A stretch of DNA of 64,000 bases from Albifimbria verrucaria. Its lineage: Eukaryota > Ascomycota > Sordariomycetes > Hypocreales > Stachybotryaceae. The notes beneath the pieces were generated by a model that made no database searches, was not told the origin of the DNA, and saw only the letters and a program-made list of their open reading frames with translations. The position numbers and the translations under genes were made by a program. Positions 37,238-47,590 of the stretch are shown in pieces. Position 1 is the stretch's first letter; each line of letters opens with the position of its first letter. The stretch is taken from NCBI GenBank assembly GCA_020081605.1, contig JAHREC010000007.1, positions 992,001-1,056,000 on the forward strand. The letters are read 5' to 3'.

Positions 37238-38268
37238 CTATGCAGATTCATTCCTGCATGAATCACCAATCCATCCACCTTTCACCATCTCTGCCCGCGT
37301 CCATTCCTCAAGCTTCTCAGCCAATTCTTCATTCTTGGCCCAGCAACTTCGCCACCCTTCCACTGCTATCCTCTGAAAATAAGCCCCGCTTTGTGTCCTC
37401 GTCATTGCTGGGCTGGCCGCACAGAAAACCGATGTCCAGGCTCCCTTATCTGAATCAAAAGAAGCACCGGTTATTGCTGCCACTCCGAAAAACTTCTTCA
37501 TTATCGGAGGGAATTCAGATCGTGTTGCAAGGTTTGTATCCACGAGCCCAGGGTGGACTGTCGCGATCCATATTTCTCCTTCTCCGGCTTCCGCGCTTGG
37601 GGAGCCGGGCCCATAATTCTTTTGAAGAATTCTAGAATGGAGGACCTTGGCGAGTTTAGATTGACCATAACGTGTCAAACTGCTAGCGTTGGGAATGCTT
37701 GTGTTGGAGAAGACAATGCCTTCTTTCGGAGACCACCAATGTCCAACCGATGAAACGTTGACGATGCGCACACTGCCTGGTGCTGACCCCTTGGCAGTTT
37801 TGCGGAGCACGGGCAGAAGATGTGACGTGAACACCCAGTGCGCCAAGTAATTTGTCTGCCATTGTTCTTCATAGCCATCTGCTGTCATTTCAAACGGGGT
37901 ATTCATGACGCCGGCGTTATTGATGAGACCATGTAAAGTTTCTTCTTTGGTCAAAAACTCTTTGGCTGCAGACACGACAGTCTGGAGTGATGTGTGGTCC
38001 ATGATCAAGGGAGTAATATGTGCGTTGGGGTACAAGGTCTTTATACCGTCGATGGCCTTGTTGGCCTTTTCTTCTGACCGAGCACATAGATACACATGAG
38101 CATTATGCTGTGCTAGGCGAGCGACGGTATAGTATCCGCTGTCTCTATGTTAGTATCATCTGCGGGCCCCTGTGGGCACAAGGCTTTCACTTACATGCCA
38201 GATGTGCCGCCAGTGACGATGTAGACTTTGCCTTGCAAGTCGGGAAGAGAGTCTGGATGAAAAGTCAT
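37238..38268 (-). CDS. Short-chain dehydrogenase, retinol-dehydrogenase-like
   Basis: NADP-dependent SDR of the large retinol-dehydrogenase/WW-oxidoreductase-like group common in moulds. Two exons (38268-38195 and 38138-37238) splice with a GTAAGT donor and matching phase to give 324 residues, with no frame break. Motifs: GKVYIVTGGTSGIGYYT (residues 14-30), LINNAGVMNTPF, VRIVNVSSVGHWW with the catalytic Ser, YGQSKLAKVLHSR with catalytic Tyr-Lys near residue 181, and HPGLVDTNL. Start is the only ATG giving the full Rossmann motif. Substrate unknown. Confidence 0.92.
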
Positions 38269-39060
38269 GGTGTTAGATTCTGAACTATGGGAATTGTGTT
38301 TGGCTTATAGAATCGGTAGTTTGTCTTGGGAATCATCTCACTCTTATATGGAATTGTGGTTAGAATTTGGCAGCATATTGCTTCGTTGCATTTTGAGGCG
38401 CATTTTGAGATATCCTCTTTTAGGTATGGCGTTGTAATCCAGATGCATGAGGCTTAGACAAAATAGTCATGGTCTATTTCATCGAGCAAGCATCATGATT
38501 GGTCTAGATGTCAATCCACCGCCGGAGCAAGCGGTATGATGTACGCGTTGAGATGGCTACAGTTGGACAAGTCAATTAAAAAGGTATCAACGCATATGTT
38601 TCGGTTGTACACGGAGTTAACATCGGTGAATCCCTATCCCCTTGGTTAAAGGAAGTTATAGGAAATGCACCGAATTACAAACCCGTAGTCAGACTGGATA
38701 AATTGACGGTACCCCATGTTGCTAGTAAGCTACCTAGTCTTTAGCATGGTGGCAGGCAATGTGCACTGTGCAGATTACCATAAAACGATAGCAGCACTCA
38801 TTAGTGCCTAGACCGGTTGCTTTTTACTGTCCTGTAAACTAAGGCTTTGTGACACTACTATGTTTTCTTCAGCTTCCTCTGCTCGTGGAGAGGTTCGTCG
38901 GTTTTCGCTCGACTTGGTGTGCCTCTTGATCCCTGTTCTCGAATCCTTGCGACTTGGTGGAACATGAAAGTACCTTTGTCACCTAGTCCGCATACCCAGG
39001 GTCCGTGGAAAGGATCAGACAACCCCTCACCCCTTCTTCAGCTTCTCACTCCTCCTAAAG
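38269..39060. other. Divergent promoter spacer
   Basis: About 790 bases between the SDR and bZIP genes, which diverge. No motif stands out. Confidence 0.4.
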
Positions 39061-40063
39061 ATGTCTGTGCCGCATGAGGTGGTACCCCTAGAGCTTCGGC
39101 CTATGCCCCAGCTTGCCCAGGTGCGTCTACTTCTTGGCTGCTCAGAGGGTTGCTGAACGTATTTAGGCTGTGGACAGGAAGGACGACTGGACAGGGGTGA
39201 CTAATCGAGCAGAGAGAAAGAAACGACAAGTCAGACTCAATGTGAGAGCATATAGTCAGTATGTTTGGCCAGTGTTTTCGAGCCAGATGGTGCTAATGGA
39301 CATCAAGGACAGCGTCAGGCCCTCAAACTGGGAGATAATGTCAATGGCAAGTCTTTCTCTACGGCGTCAGATAGGCAGTATGAGTCATTGATGCCTTGTT
39401 GGAATGAAGCTCGCCAGGCTGTGACTATGCTACCATCATCTGTAGCACATGGACTCTATAAGCCCCAAACCCCATTGGTAGCTACACAACAGTCTGCAGA
39501 CAAGTATCAGCTCAATATTCATTCATCACAACCGACTCTGTTTCCCTCTGCCCTGACCATTTGATCACCCTACTTCAATTTAACACCCTACGGGCTTCAA
39601 TTGAGAACCGTCGCCTTCTCCAACCACTCGAGCAATTCTCGCTTGCATCATGCTCCACATCAGAGCTACGCATACTACCCACGCTGGTCGACCCCAGTCT
39701 TCTACCGCCAAGCCTAATTCCTACAGAGCTCCAGTGCTCAATACCACATGAGGATTGGGTCGATATTGTACCGCATCCAAGATGGCGAGACAATATGTTA
39801 CGTGCACTCGGCCAGTTCGACGAGGATGAGCTATGGTCCGACACGATCGGCGGTCTGTTCGAAGGCTTTCCTGATTCGGAAATTGAACATCGCGGTGTGA
39901 TCATTTGGTCTACGCCTTGGGATATCAGGGGTGGGAAATTTCTCCGGGATTTTGGGAGAAGTGGAGATGGACGTTGAATGGTTGTCAAGACATTATTGAA
40001 GCAACGAATCATTGGAGAAGGATTCGAGGCGAGACTCCTTTGGTAGATGAGATGATTTATTAG
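39061..40063 (+). CDS. bZIP-type transcription factor with DUF3425 domain
   Basis: Predicted nuclear regulator. The basic region DDWTGVTNRAERKKRQVRLN then VRAYSQRQALKLG matches the fungal bZIP group that carries a C-terminal DUF3425 domain. That domain is seen as DHLITLLQFNTLRASIENRRLL, then IPHEDWVDIVPHPRWRDNML, FDEDELWSDTIGG and GVIIWSTPWD. Exons: 39061-39120, 39167-39258 and 39313-40063. Single missing bases at the exon-intron junction (CAG|GTATGT, 39258-39259), C-run 39551-39553 and T-run 39950-39953 account for the open frames. With them the protein is 301 residues and ends RRIRGETPLVDEMIY. I see no clear leucine heptads after the basic region, so dimerisation may be atypical. Target genes unknown. 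Confidence 0.87.
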
Positions 40064-40829
40064 CATGTTATTTGATACATTCTAAGGAAGAGACTCCCTA
40101 ATGCTCTTGGCAGAGAACCACTATATGCTGGGATGTGGCTATCTTATGATGTAGTATTTATCCAGTACTCATATTTGAATAAGGCATCATAACTTGATTG
40201 TTATAGAAAAGAAGAGAAGCATAATTTTTAATCGACTGACAAGATGTATTTAAGAACATTTGCTTACATATTGGTGTTTACAACATAGATATAGTTTCGA
40301 AACCTTCGCATATTGATACCATGCCTTCGATATGAACTTCGCTCTGAAATAACCCTCCTCTAGCCTATCACCACTCGGTGCTTTTGGAACATTCTGTACC
40401 TTCTGTTAAAAAGTCATGCGTATAGGCTCCACGTAATGCCGGTATCTCTATGCACGTGGACCCCGGCTACCTGGCCAAATAAGGTTATCTACACATCGCA
40501 CTGCTCAGTGGGAAGCATCTGGCTACTTGAAGACTCAAAGAACCCGGGGTTTCGTAGTATAGACCCAATGGTTGCATTGCACACCTAGGGTTTTAAAATA
40601 TGATAATAGGACAATGAAAATGGTTACAACCCATATGGATATTGACTAAGCCATTTACATGGGTATAGGACTACCAAGTACTTCACCCCGTATATTATCA
40701 AGTACATGCCTAAGATTAGAACCCTAGGATTTGCTATTAAGACCACAGTTTCACTACATACCTAGGCTGGACCGTAATACTGTTTTCATAGTTTGTTCTC
40801 CTCCTCCTCCCCAAGCCCACTATATAAAA
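40064..40829. other. Convergent 3' spacer
   Basis: AT-rich sequence between two converging genes. No gene recognised. Confidence 0.4.
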
Positions 40830-41822
40830 TCAGGACCTTGAGCTAGCTAAATCGCTGCCAGTAATGAAAACCACTAGGACAGCGGAGTATCTAGAGTTTT
40901 CTCGTAAGTATAGAACCCCTAAAGCTGTGAAAAACGACAAATACTCACGTTGCTGCAGCCACAAACATCTCCCACGTTTTGGCTTTTGTTAGTACAGCGA
41001 TAATTATGATCGCCAAAGCAGCTGATGCAATGATAGCTAGAAGCCGATGAAGTGTCTTATCTATCTCGTTGACTGCGACCACAGGCAGCCATAGGAGTAG
41101 GACTACTCCCCAAGCAGCGATCGCATGTGTGAGACGCTTCACTGCCATGCCTGAAGCGATATAGACACCCTCATCCCGAGAAGCCTTGCATCGAACCCGC
41201 TATCGAAGTTAGTCCAATTGTCTCCTCAACGAACCTTGTGATGTGAACTCACTCTTCCTGTACAACGCCATAGCCATAATAAAATTCTTTCCAGCATCAG
41301 TTCAAGGCTAACAAGGACACCATCCGCACATGGCGATATACACAACAGATCATTGTCAGCGTCCAAGTATGCAGCATCTTCTCTAGCCAGCGATTGATTG
41401 CCATCCAGCCAATTTCGCAAATTAGCAACATTGAAAGGATGAGGGCTGTCGTATTGTAGAATGCGGTGGTTGCGTTCGAGCAGCTCGTCTATGTCTTGTC
41501 AGTTCTTCCTTTGCTGCTGATCTAGCTTCATCATAGCTTAAAAGTCATCAAGATTGACGTACCATATTCCTTGAGGGCAATAAAAGTTCACTCAAAAGCT
41601 TTTTCGTTCCTCATTGCCATCATGTCGTTGACTACCCAAGTATATCGATTTGGTCTCGGTCGCATCAATGAGATCTAGCCTGGACTCCAAAGTCGCAATC
41701 TGATATTGCTTTTGAAGTAACAGACGTGCTCGAAGTCTTGAGAAACGTCGTGAAATGTGGAACAGTTCATAGAAGCCTATCAGGGCACTATATTGAGGAT
41801 ATCCTAGCCGGTAGTCTTCCAC
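40830..41822 (-). CDS. DUF6594-type membrane protein
   Basis: Fungal DUF6594 family: an N-terminal helical region then C-terminal transmembrane helices. Visible features are LGYPQYSALIGFYE, FSRLRARLLLQKQYQIATLE, NVANLRNWLDG, YIASGMAVKRLTHAIAAWG and two or three hydrophobic helices (VVLLLWLPVVAVN, LLAIIASAALAIIIIAVL, YSAVLVVFITG). Exons are about 41822-41563, 41488-41253, 41199-40949 and 40890-40830. A T appears missing at plus-strand AAAA 41594-41597, and a G at the exon-intron junction near 41562. With both, the phases agree. The 5' end is not resolved: 41822 is a GTG and sits just inside a possible splice acceptor, so an upstream exon is likely. Function of the family is unknown; it is often near NLR and HET genes. 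Confidence 0.75.
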
Positions 41823-42391
41823 TATTTCATCTACAAGTTAAACCTCAATGTCCGATACATTTAGCCACAGATACAGACCTTGGCTTTTGGGATTTAAAAC
41901 ATTCTGCTGGGTCCGTGGTAAGGTCCCAGGTGCTGAGGCTAAATGTTTCAGTGGGTTTCTGACATGACTTTGGTGGCGAATGCAGCCTCACCTTGGTTGC
42001 AACGGTTCGCGGGATAGGACATTGTTCAATAATGCCCGAGAATGTGGCTAATGCTAACGACGTATTATCTTCCTCTTATGTACTATCAATGTGAACATGA
42101 ACTTGGGCGGTGTCTGAGGCTGTGCTTTCAGCTGAACATGATTTTTGCAAGTTGATCAATCACTGGAGTTTCATGTGACATACCGTGCAGGATCCGACTT
42201 TTGCTTTGATTGGACTAGACACTGGACTAGGCCGTCTATCTGAAGGCTGCCAAGTAGGCATCTATAGGAAAATCTCTTGCCCCTTTACCCCTCAACTGCC
42301 TCTGTATGCCTTACACCAAACCATCAGTTCCCTCGACGCTAGCTTCATGCAGACTTCAACGCAAGGTATAGTAGACAAACCCCAGGAGGGA
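41823..42391. other. Divergent spacer
   Basis: May contain the missing 5' exon of the DUF6594 gene and the promoter of the small gene at 42392. Nothing else recognised. Confidence 0.35.
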
Positions 42392-42780
42392 ATGTCCGTA
42401 TTTCTAAGACGTATCCGGTGCTTTACACATGGTTAATCGAATGTAGCAGGAAAGCGCCGCTGCGGATGATCCCACGCCTGCACTAGGTGGCGAAGAAAAT
42501 ACAGACGAGCAGGATGCCTGGCGTGCAAGGATTCAAAAGCGTAAAAGGTTTGATCGACATGGTATGATCACTCAGAGCTTTACTAACTGGAAAATAGCCT
42601 GATTTCTACGTAGGCGACAGAGTGTGGTATGACCCAGGCGGCTCACGACCGATAGAAGGACCTTACTTAATAGCTAGCATCGACGGCTGTTTTTACGCCC
42701 TTTGCTACGAGAATAACGAATACGATCCTGTGCCTCACGCGAGCAAAATACTGGCAGACAAGATAAAGTTGGTAATTTAG
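42392..42780 (+). CDS. Small protein with C-terminal SH3-like module (model tentative)
   Basis: Exon 1 encodes only Met-Ser (42392-42397). A 49-base intron (GTATTT to ATGTAG) leads to QESAAADDPTPALGGEEN and a basic stretch RARIQKRKRFDRHG. After an unresolved junction (42562-42597) the frame ending at 42780 reads DFYVGDRVWYDPGGSRPIEGPYLIASIDG. This resembles the short beta-barrel modules (FxVGDRVW, EGPYLIASV) found in many small fungal proteins and in proteins near NLR genes. The stop lies 12 bases from the 3' end of the converging caspase-like gene. No function is known. Confidence 0.5.
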
Positions 42781-42792
42781 AAAGGAGCTAGC

Positions 42793-45218
42793 TCAGTCTA
42801 TACAAATAAAATAGCCTCGTAGACAAGCTGATGGTTCAAAGCTCTTTTGGAGAGACCCCAGCCGGAGTAGTGCCATCACCTGCGTCTCGAACGCAGCACC
42901 AAGTCGTGACTGCATCTTGTCATCTTGGTCGACGCCAAATTCTCCTGTCAAACAGACCCTAGCTGCTTGATCATACGAATCTCCCATCTTGTGGGCAAGT
43001 TCGCCAGCAGCAGTTAGTATCTTCTGTCCCATCAGGTAGGCAGACATGGTATTTTTTCTTGCTGGTCAAACAGACTTCCAGCCAGTTTCCACAAGCCAAT
43101 CTCTACCAACAAGATTCCATACGCGTGTATATCGTGCTCCTTGCGATGGTATTTGGAAGGAATCCCTGACGGTCGGGATGACGATACACATTATGCTCAA
43201 AATCTTCAACAACACGGCCCGTCGAAGGAGCACTGTTCTCCCGTGCATAATCAAACCCACAAAGATAAGGGTTGGAATAGTCCACACCCTCAGCAGGCTC
43301 ATAAAAGAACACAATATTATGGCTTGCAATCCCTTGGTGTACCCAGTCGACAAGGTGCCACTTCTGGATGGCTCTTCCTATTTTTAAGGCAATGGCGAGT
43401 CGCTGGTCTAACGATGGCTTGTATTGTGCCGCAATCTTCCGAATGATCTCCCGCAGAGAAATTGCAAATGATGGGGACCGAGAGGGTATAGCAAATACGA
43501 GACCAGAGCCAGTGGAGCCTCGTTCGTGAAAATAGCGTAAGCAAGTCAATGTGTGGAAGTCGGCCGATTTTGAAGAGCTTAGTAATTTAGCCAGCTTCTC
43601 CATGTTCTTCCCCATGAAGACTGATGACGAGCCGCTTCGCCCAGTGTTCTCGCTATTACCTCGTCTGCATTCAAGAAGCACCCGTCCGTAGGGAGGGATA
43701 TCCTGAACAATAAACTTTGTAAAGGTGTCTCCAGCTTTATCGGTTTTCAGATCCATTGCGACTCTCATTTCTTCCGTTGGTTCTGTAGCTCCATCATGGT
43801 GGGCTAAGAGCCTCAATTTAAGCGTTTCAACAAGGCCCAGCTCTTTCACCATACTGTCCTCTGTCGCTTTCAGTAATGCAGTTTCGCTGTCCAGCGTAGG
43901 AGATGACAGAACGCTCTGTTCAATGACCCTCTGGACGGGCTTCAAACTAGTGTTTAGGCCATTCAACACCTTCTGGTACGTCTCAGCCTTGACTTCTTCG
44001 GCAGGTGTATCCAAAGCATTAAGCCGTCGTATATATGTTGCGAGGCTCGCAATGGAGGAGACGCAGTTAGTCCAAGTCTGCCATATATCTTTCTTCGCAG
44101 GTTCTTGTAATGTTTGATGTGTTTCAGTGGACCTAAAGCTAGCAACTCCTCGAGACACGAAATTGAACACCGCAGTGGCTGACGTAGTAATGTCTGTGAC
44201 AGTAATTTTCGAGACCGTAGAAGGTGGGTTGAGCTTCAGCCAGCTGATAACATCCTCGAACGCCATTTTGTCATTCTCGCTCATTGAAAGATGCAGAACC
44301 AACGAGGCAGCCTCTTTGGTAACAATTCCAGTTGATGACACAGCTTGCCCAGTCCTTTCGATCCGTACAGTCCCACTTCTTCTTTCAAGGGAAAGTAAAT
44401 AGCCGACTGGCCCAACTTGGATTCCTTGGAAGCCATATTTTTGTGCGCGACAGCAACTGATGCAGAGCCATAGTTATTGAGCTGATCTCTTAATTCATCT
44501 ACCAAGAGAGATGTGAACGAAGTTTTGCCAGGAGCAACGGTTTTCTCTCCCATCCCGCAAGCCGCGAATAGCTCCACATTGCCAGGTATTGGGCTCTGCT
44601 TTCGAATTGAGCTGTCCCTCGCGGCTTGCGCTCCGTAACAGCAGTCCAAAAGAAGCACTACTTCTGATAAATGGTTGGCGAGTTTTGGTTGGATATTGGA
44701 CCACTTCAAGCTTGCGCTATCTTCATGTGCTTCTCTGCATAGAATACTCAATACCGATTCTAGCCAAGGGGTTGAACTTACGCGCACCAGACAGATTCTT
44801 TCTTCTGTCCACGCTCATCATCAGGATTGCCGTGGCCGCCATAATGAATAATCAGAAGCCTATTGGGATCTCTGTTATGAAGCAGAAAGTTGGAGATTCT
44901 TACGTCTAGCTCTAGCTCGCAACTATCGTGGGTTGGAATCTCATAGTAGTCTACCACAAAACCAAATGTGACAGAAAAAAGCTCACCGACTATTTGAGCC
45001 TCCCTCTTGTAGCCGATATCGGTACAGTCGCTCCAGTAAACTACCAAGACGGAAACCGATTTATATGCTGTGGTCCTACTAAAACGGTCGTCTAGCGATT
45101 TATTTAGCTCATCCTTGAGATTTGAATCCATGATGGCGACAAGAGTCAAATTGCCCTTATATTGGTGTAAGAATCTTATGAGGATAGTTTTAGGGGAGTA
45201 ATCAAGTCCAATAGACAT
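42793..45218 (-). CDS. Caspase-like protease fused to a kinase-like (DUF7580-type) domain
   Basis: The N-terminal 260 residues form a C14 caspase-like fold. The catalytic His is in LLIIHYGGHG (near 129) and the catalytic Cys in VVLLLDCCYG (near 177). The C-terminal part is kinase-like in the manner of DUF7580, the domain usually found behind HeLo death-fold domains. It has SLREIIRKIAAQYKPSLDQ, IGRAIQKWHLVDWVHQGIASHNIVFF in place of HRDLKxxN, and YLCGFDYAREN in place of DFG. The catalytic Asp of HRD is absent, so it is probably a pseudokinase. Intron 44781-44735. Single A bases are missing near 44377, 43152-43154 and 43052-43057. With them the exons sum to 793 residues. Likely role: a regulated cell-death or incompatibility protease (inference). 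Start could be 45218 or the Met at about 45132. Confidence 0.82.
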
Positions 45219-45523
45219 ACTGTTCGAGGCCGCTGCCCATAACCAATACTAACACTGGCTCAGCCTCGAATGTGCAGTCAGGCTGAGCTGCAACACATCA
45301 GATACCACCTTAGCACATGACTCGAAAGCACGTGTGCGTGCCTTAGGCATGTGGCCTTACTAAAACATGCATTCTATTTATATTTGGGCTCACGGAGAAG
45401 CTGACAGGTTCATTGTGTTCATATCGCAAGAAGTGTTCCGCTACAATCTTCATCCTCATTGACTCTCAATTGGCCCTGCACTCATAAAAGGTTTGATCTT
45501 TAGCAAAGCAATAATTCAAGACA
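45219..45523. promoter_or_regulatory. Shared promoter of caspase-like and kinase genes
   Basis: Only 305 bases separate the two divergent start codons. A TATTTATATTTG stretch at about 45375 is the clearest TATA-like element. Shared control of both genes is likely but not proven. Confidence 0.45.
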
Positions 45524-46955
45524 ATGTTCATCTCATCACATAGAAACACAAGCGATTCTTCAGGCTATGGGAGCCGACCAGTCCTTACCCCACGAGGCCT
45601 TAAGGCTACTGAAACCGATTTGAACGACGTTGAGCTTCAATTTCTGAGGGTAGTGGGGCGAAATAAGGTCTCTATCATACCAACTGAAGAAATAAAACTC
45701 AAAAGGCCACATGAAAACGTCGTACGCAGTGGTGCAACCGCAGAGGTTCAGCAAGCTGAATGGAAGGGGCAATGTGTTGTTGTTAAATATCTACGGCACA
45801 TGGGACACATTCAGGATTATTCCCGAAACCATTACGATCTCAACTTTGAGATGCAATTGCTATCCAAACCATCTCTTGGGCAGCATAGGAACATTCCTCG
45901 GTTGCTAGGTGTTACCTTCAGCGAGCGTTATGAGAGAAACGAATCGACTTCAGAGGCCGTTTACTACAGCCCCGGGCTTGTGGTCGAGTTAGCTCATACA
46001 CAACACCCCGATTTACGGTCGTATTTCGACTATAGGCGAGAGCAGCAAAACACAAAGGCGCTAACCTTTGATGTGTTCTCGAGCTTGGTAGCGGATATTG
46101 CGGACGGACTCGCAGTTTTGCACGATCACGACATCGTCCACGCAGATCTAAAACCGGAGAACATCCTCCTCTTTCCTGACCCAGACTCACCAAGTGAAAT
46201 GGTCGCCAAAGTGTCAGACTTTGGATTTGTGGGCATGGTAACATACAACAATTCTGGTACACGCGCACCTTTGCCTGGCAACCGCCCACGTGGTGCAACT
46301 GCTGAATGGAGTGCGCCGGAGTGCCTGACAAGTCCTGATCCTTACAATGACTCAGGATCTCTGCAGCATCCCACGTATGAGCCATGCAGTGACATCTACT
46401 CTTTCGGACTTGTATCAGTATTCATTGCACTTGATGGAGAAAGTCCGTCACAATTCGTTTCGAATTTGTCCCAAGCGAAGATCTCAGACACAATTCGAGA
46501 TGTTATATTGGCTCGACTTGAGGAGCATCACTTCCCAGATGAATCGGATATCTCGAAATCCACCAAATGGATGGTTATTACTATCGCTGAGAATACATTG
46601 CTCCTGGATTGGACAGCCCGATTGAAGTCTACCAGGTCTATTAGAACAATGCTTTCTGGAAGGTAAGCCGCACCTACTATATACCCATTTGCTAAGCTAA
46701 CTGGCTCCACCACAAAGTGAGATTTGCGAAGAACAAGTTGCAGTTACCAACCCTTTCGTTCTAAACTTCAATCTGTTCCCGCAAAGTGCACATGAATTCA
46801 AATGTGATGGATTGTACAATGCTTTCTGGGCCTCACCACCTGACTATCGTGACAGGGTCTTGAACTCATTTCGTAGATTGTCAAGCGGGCCATTTGGGCA
46901 GTATGTTCCTGCGGAAGTTTGGGACTGTATGAAGGACGATAAGGTTGTGGACTAA
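45524..46955 (+). CDS. Serine/threonine-type protein kinase
   Basis: Two exons (45524-46662 and 46718-46955) with phases that match give 458 residues and no frame break. Kinase motifs in order: a degenerate Gly-rich loop (RSGATAEVQQAEW), ATP-anchoring Lys in CVVVKYL near residue 89, catalytic loop IVHADLKPENILL near 205 (HAD instead of HRD), VSDFGFVG near 232, and WSAPE near 263. The tail of about 120 residues after the kinase core ends in FGQYVPAEVWDCMKDDKVVD and is unrecognised. All residues for catalysis are present, so it is probably active. It diverges from the caspase-pseudokinase gene and is followed by an NLR on the same strand, suggesting a role in the same pathway (inference). Confidence 0.88.
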
Positions 46956-47590
46956 TCGGATATGTCTAAGACCTCCTACTTCAGCCTTGCGAATAACAGA
47001 AGGGCTCCTATCACTGAGGCTCAGGGGTAGATACCAAGTGCAATGAATTTATTTTTCTGTTTTTCATCAGTAGTAGAGATCCATGCCTTTACTAAATGTC
47101 GAATTGGGCTACTCTATGATATTAATTTTGATAAGTCTAATAGTGGGCAGCTCTTACTTAATATTCAAAAGATGAAACCCCCTGCAACTTGTTAGTTGAA
47201 TGACAAGTCTTGCTCTGGCTATTATTCAGAGCCTGCATTGATCGACTGCGTTGCTACTCTGGGGTAAGCCTATAACAAGCGGTAATGATGAACAAAGCAT
47301 CGCAAACGGCAAGTCATGCGGAATAAGAATAGATAAGAATTAACATTTCACGCGGATTTGGCAGATTTTCAATGAGAAAATATTTATCGATAGTTCTCTA
47401 TTTATTGCATTACTTTTCATCATCATCTTTGCATAGCAACCCGGGGCATATGACTTTCTTTGCACCTCTCCTTTTCTGCCTACGTCTTTCCTCGCTTCTC
47501 GACTCAGCCCAGCTGAGCCTGATTCGAGATTTTACCACGTAACCCATCTGCAATGCTTTAAACTCTACGTATGCGAGGGCAACTGTCAAA
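46956..47590. other. Spacer, no gene recognised
   Basis: About 630 AT-rich bases between the kinase and the NLR on the same strand. No motif recognised. Confidence 0.4.

Noticed and set aside
43725..44117. Plus-strand 130-codon frame
   Set aside because: Antisense to the caspase-pseudokinase coding region.
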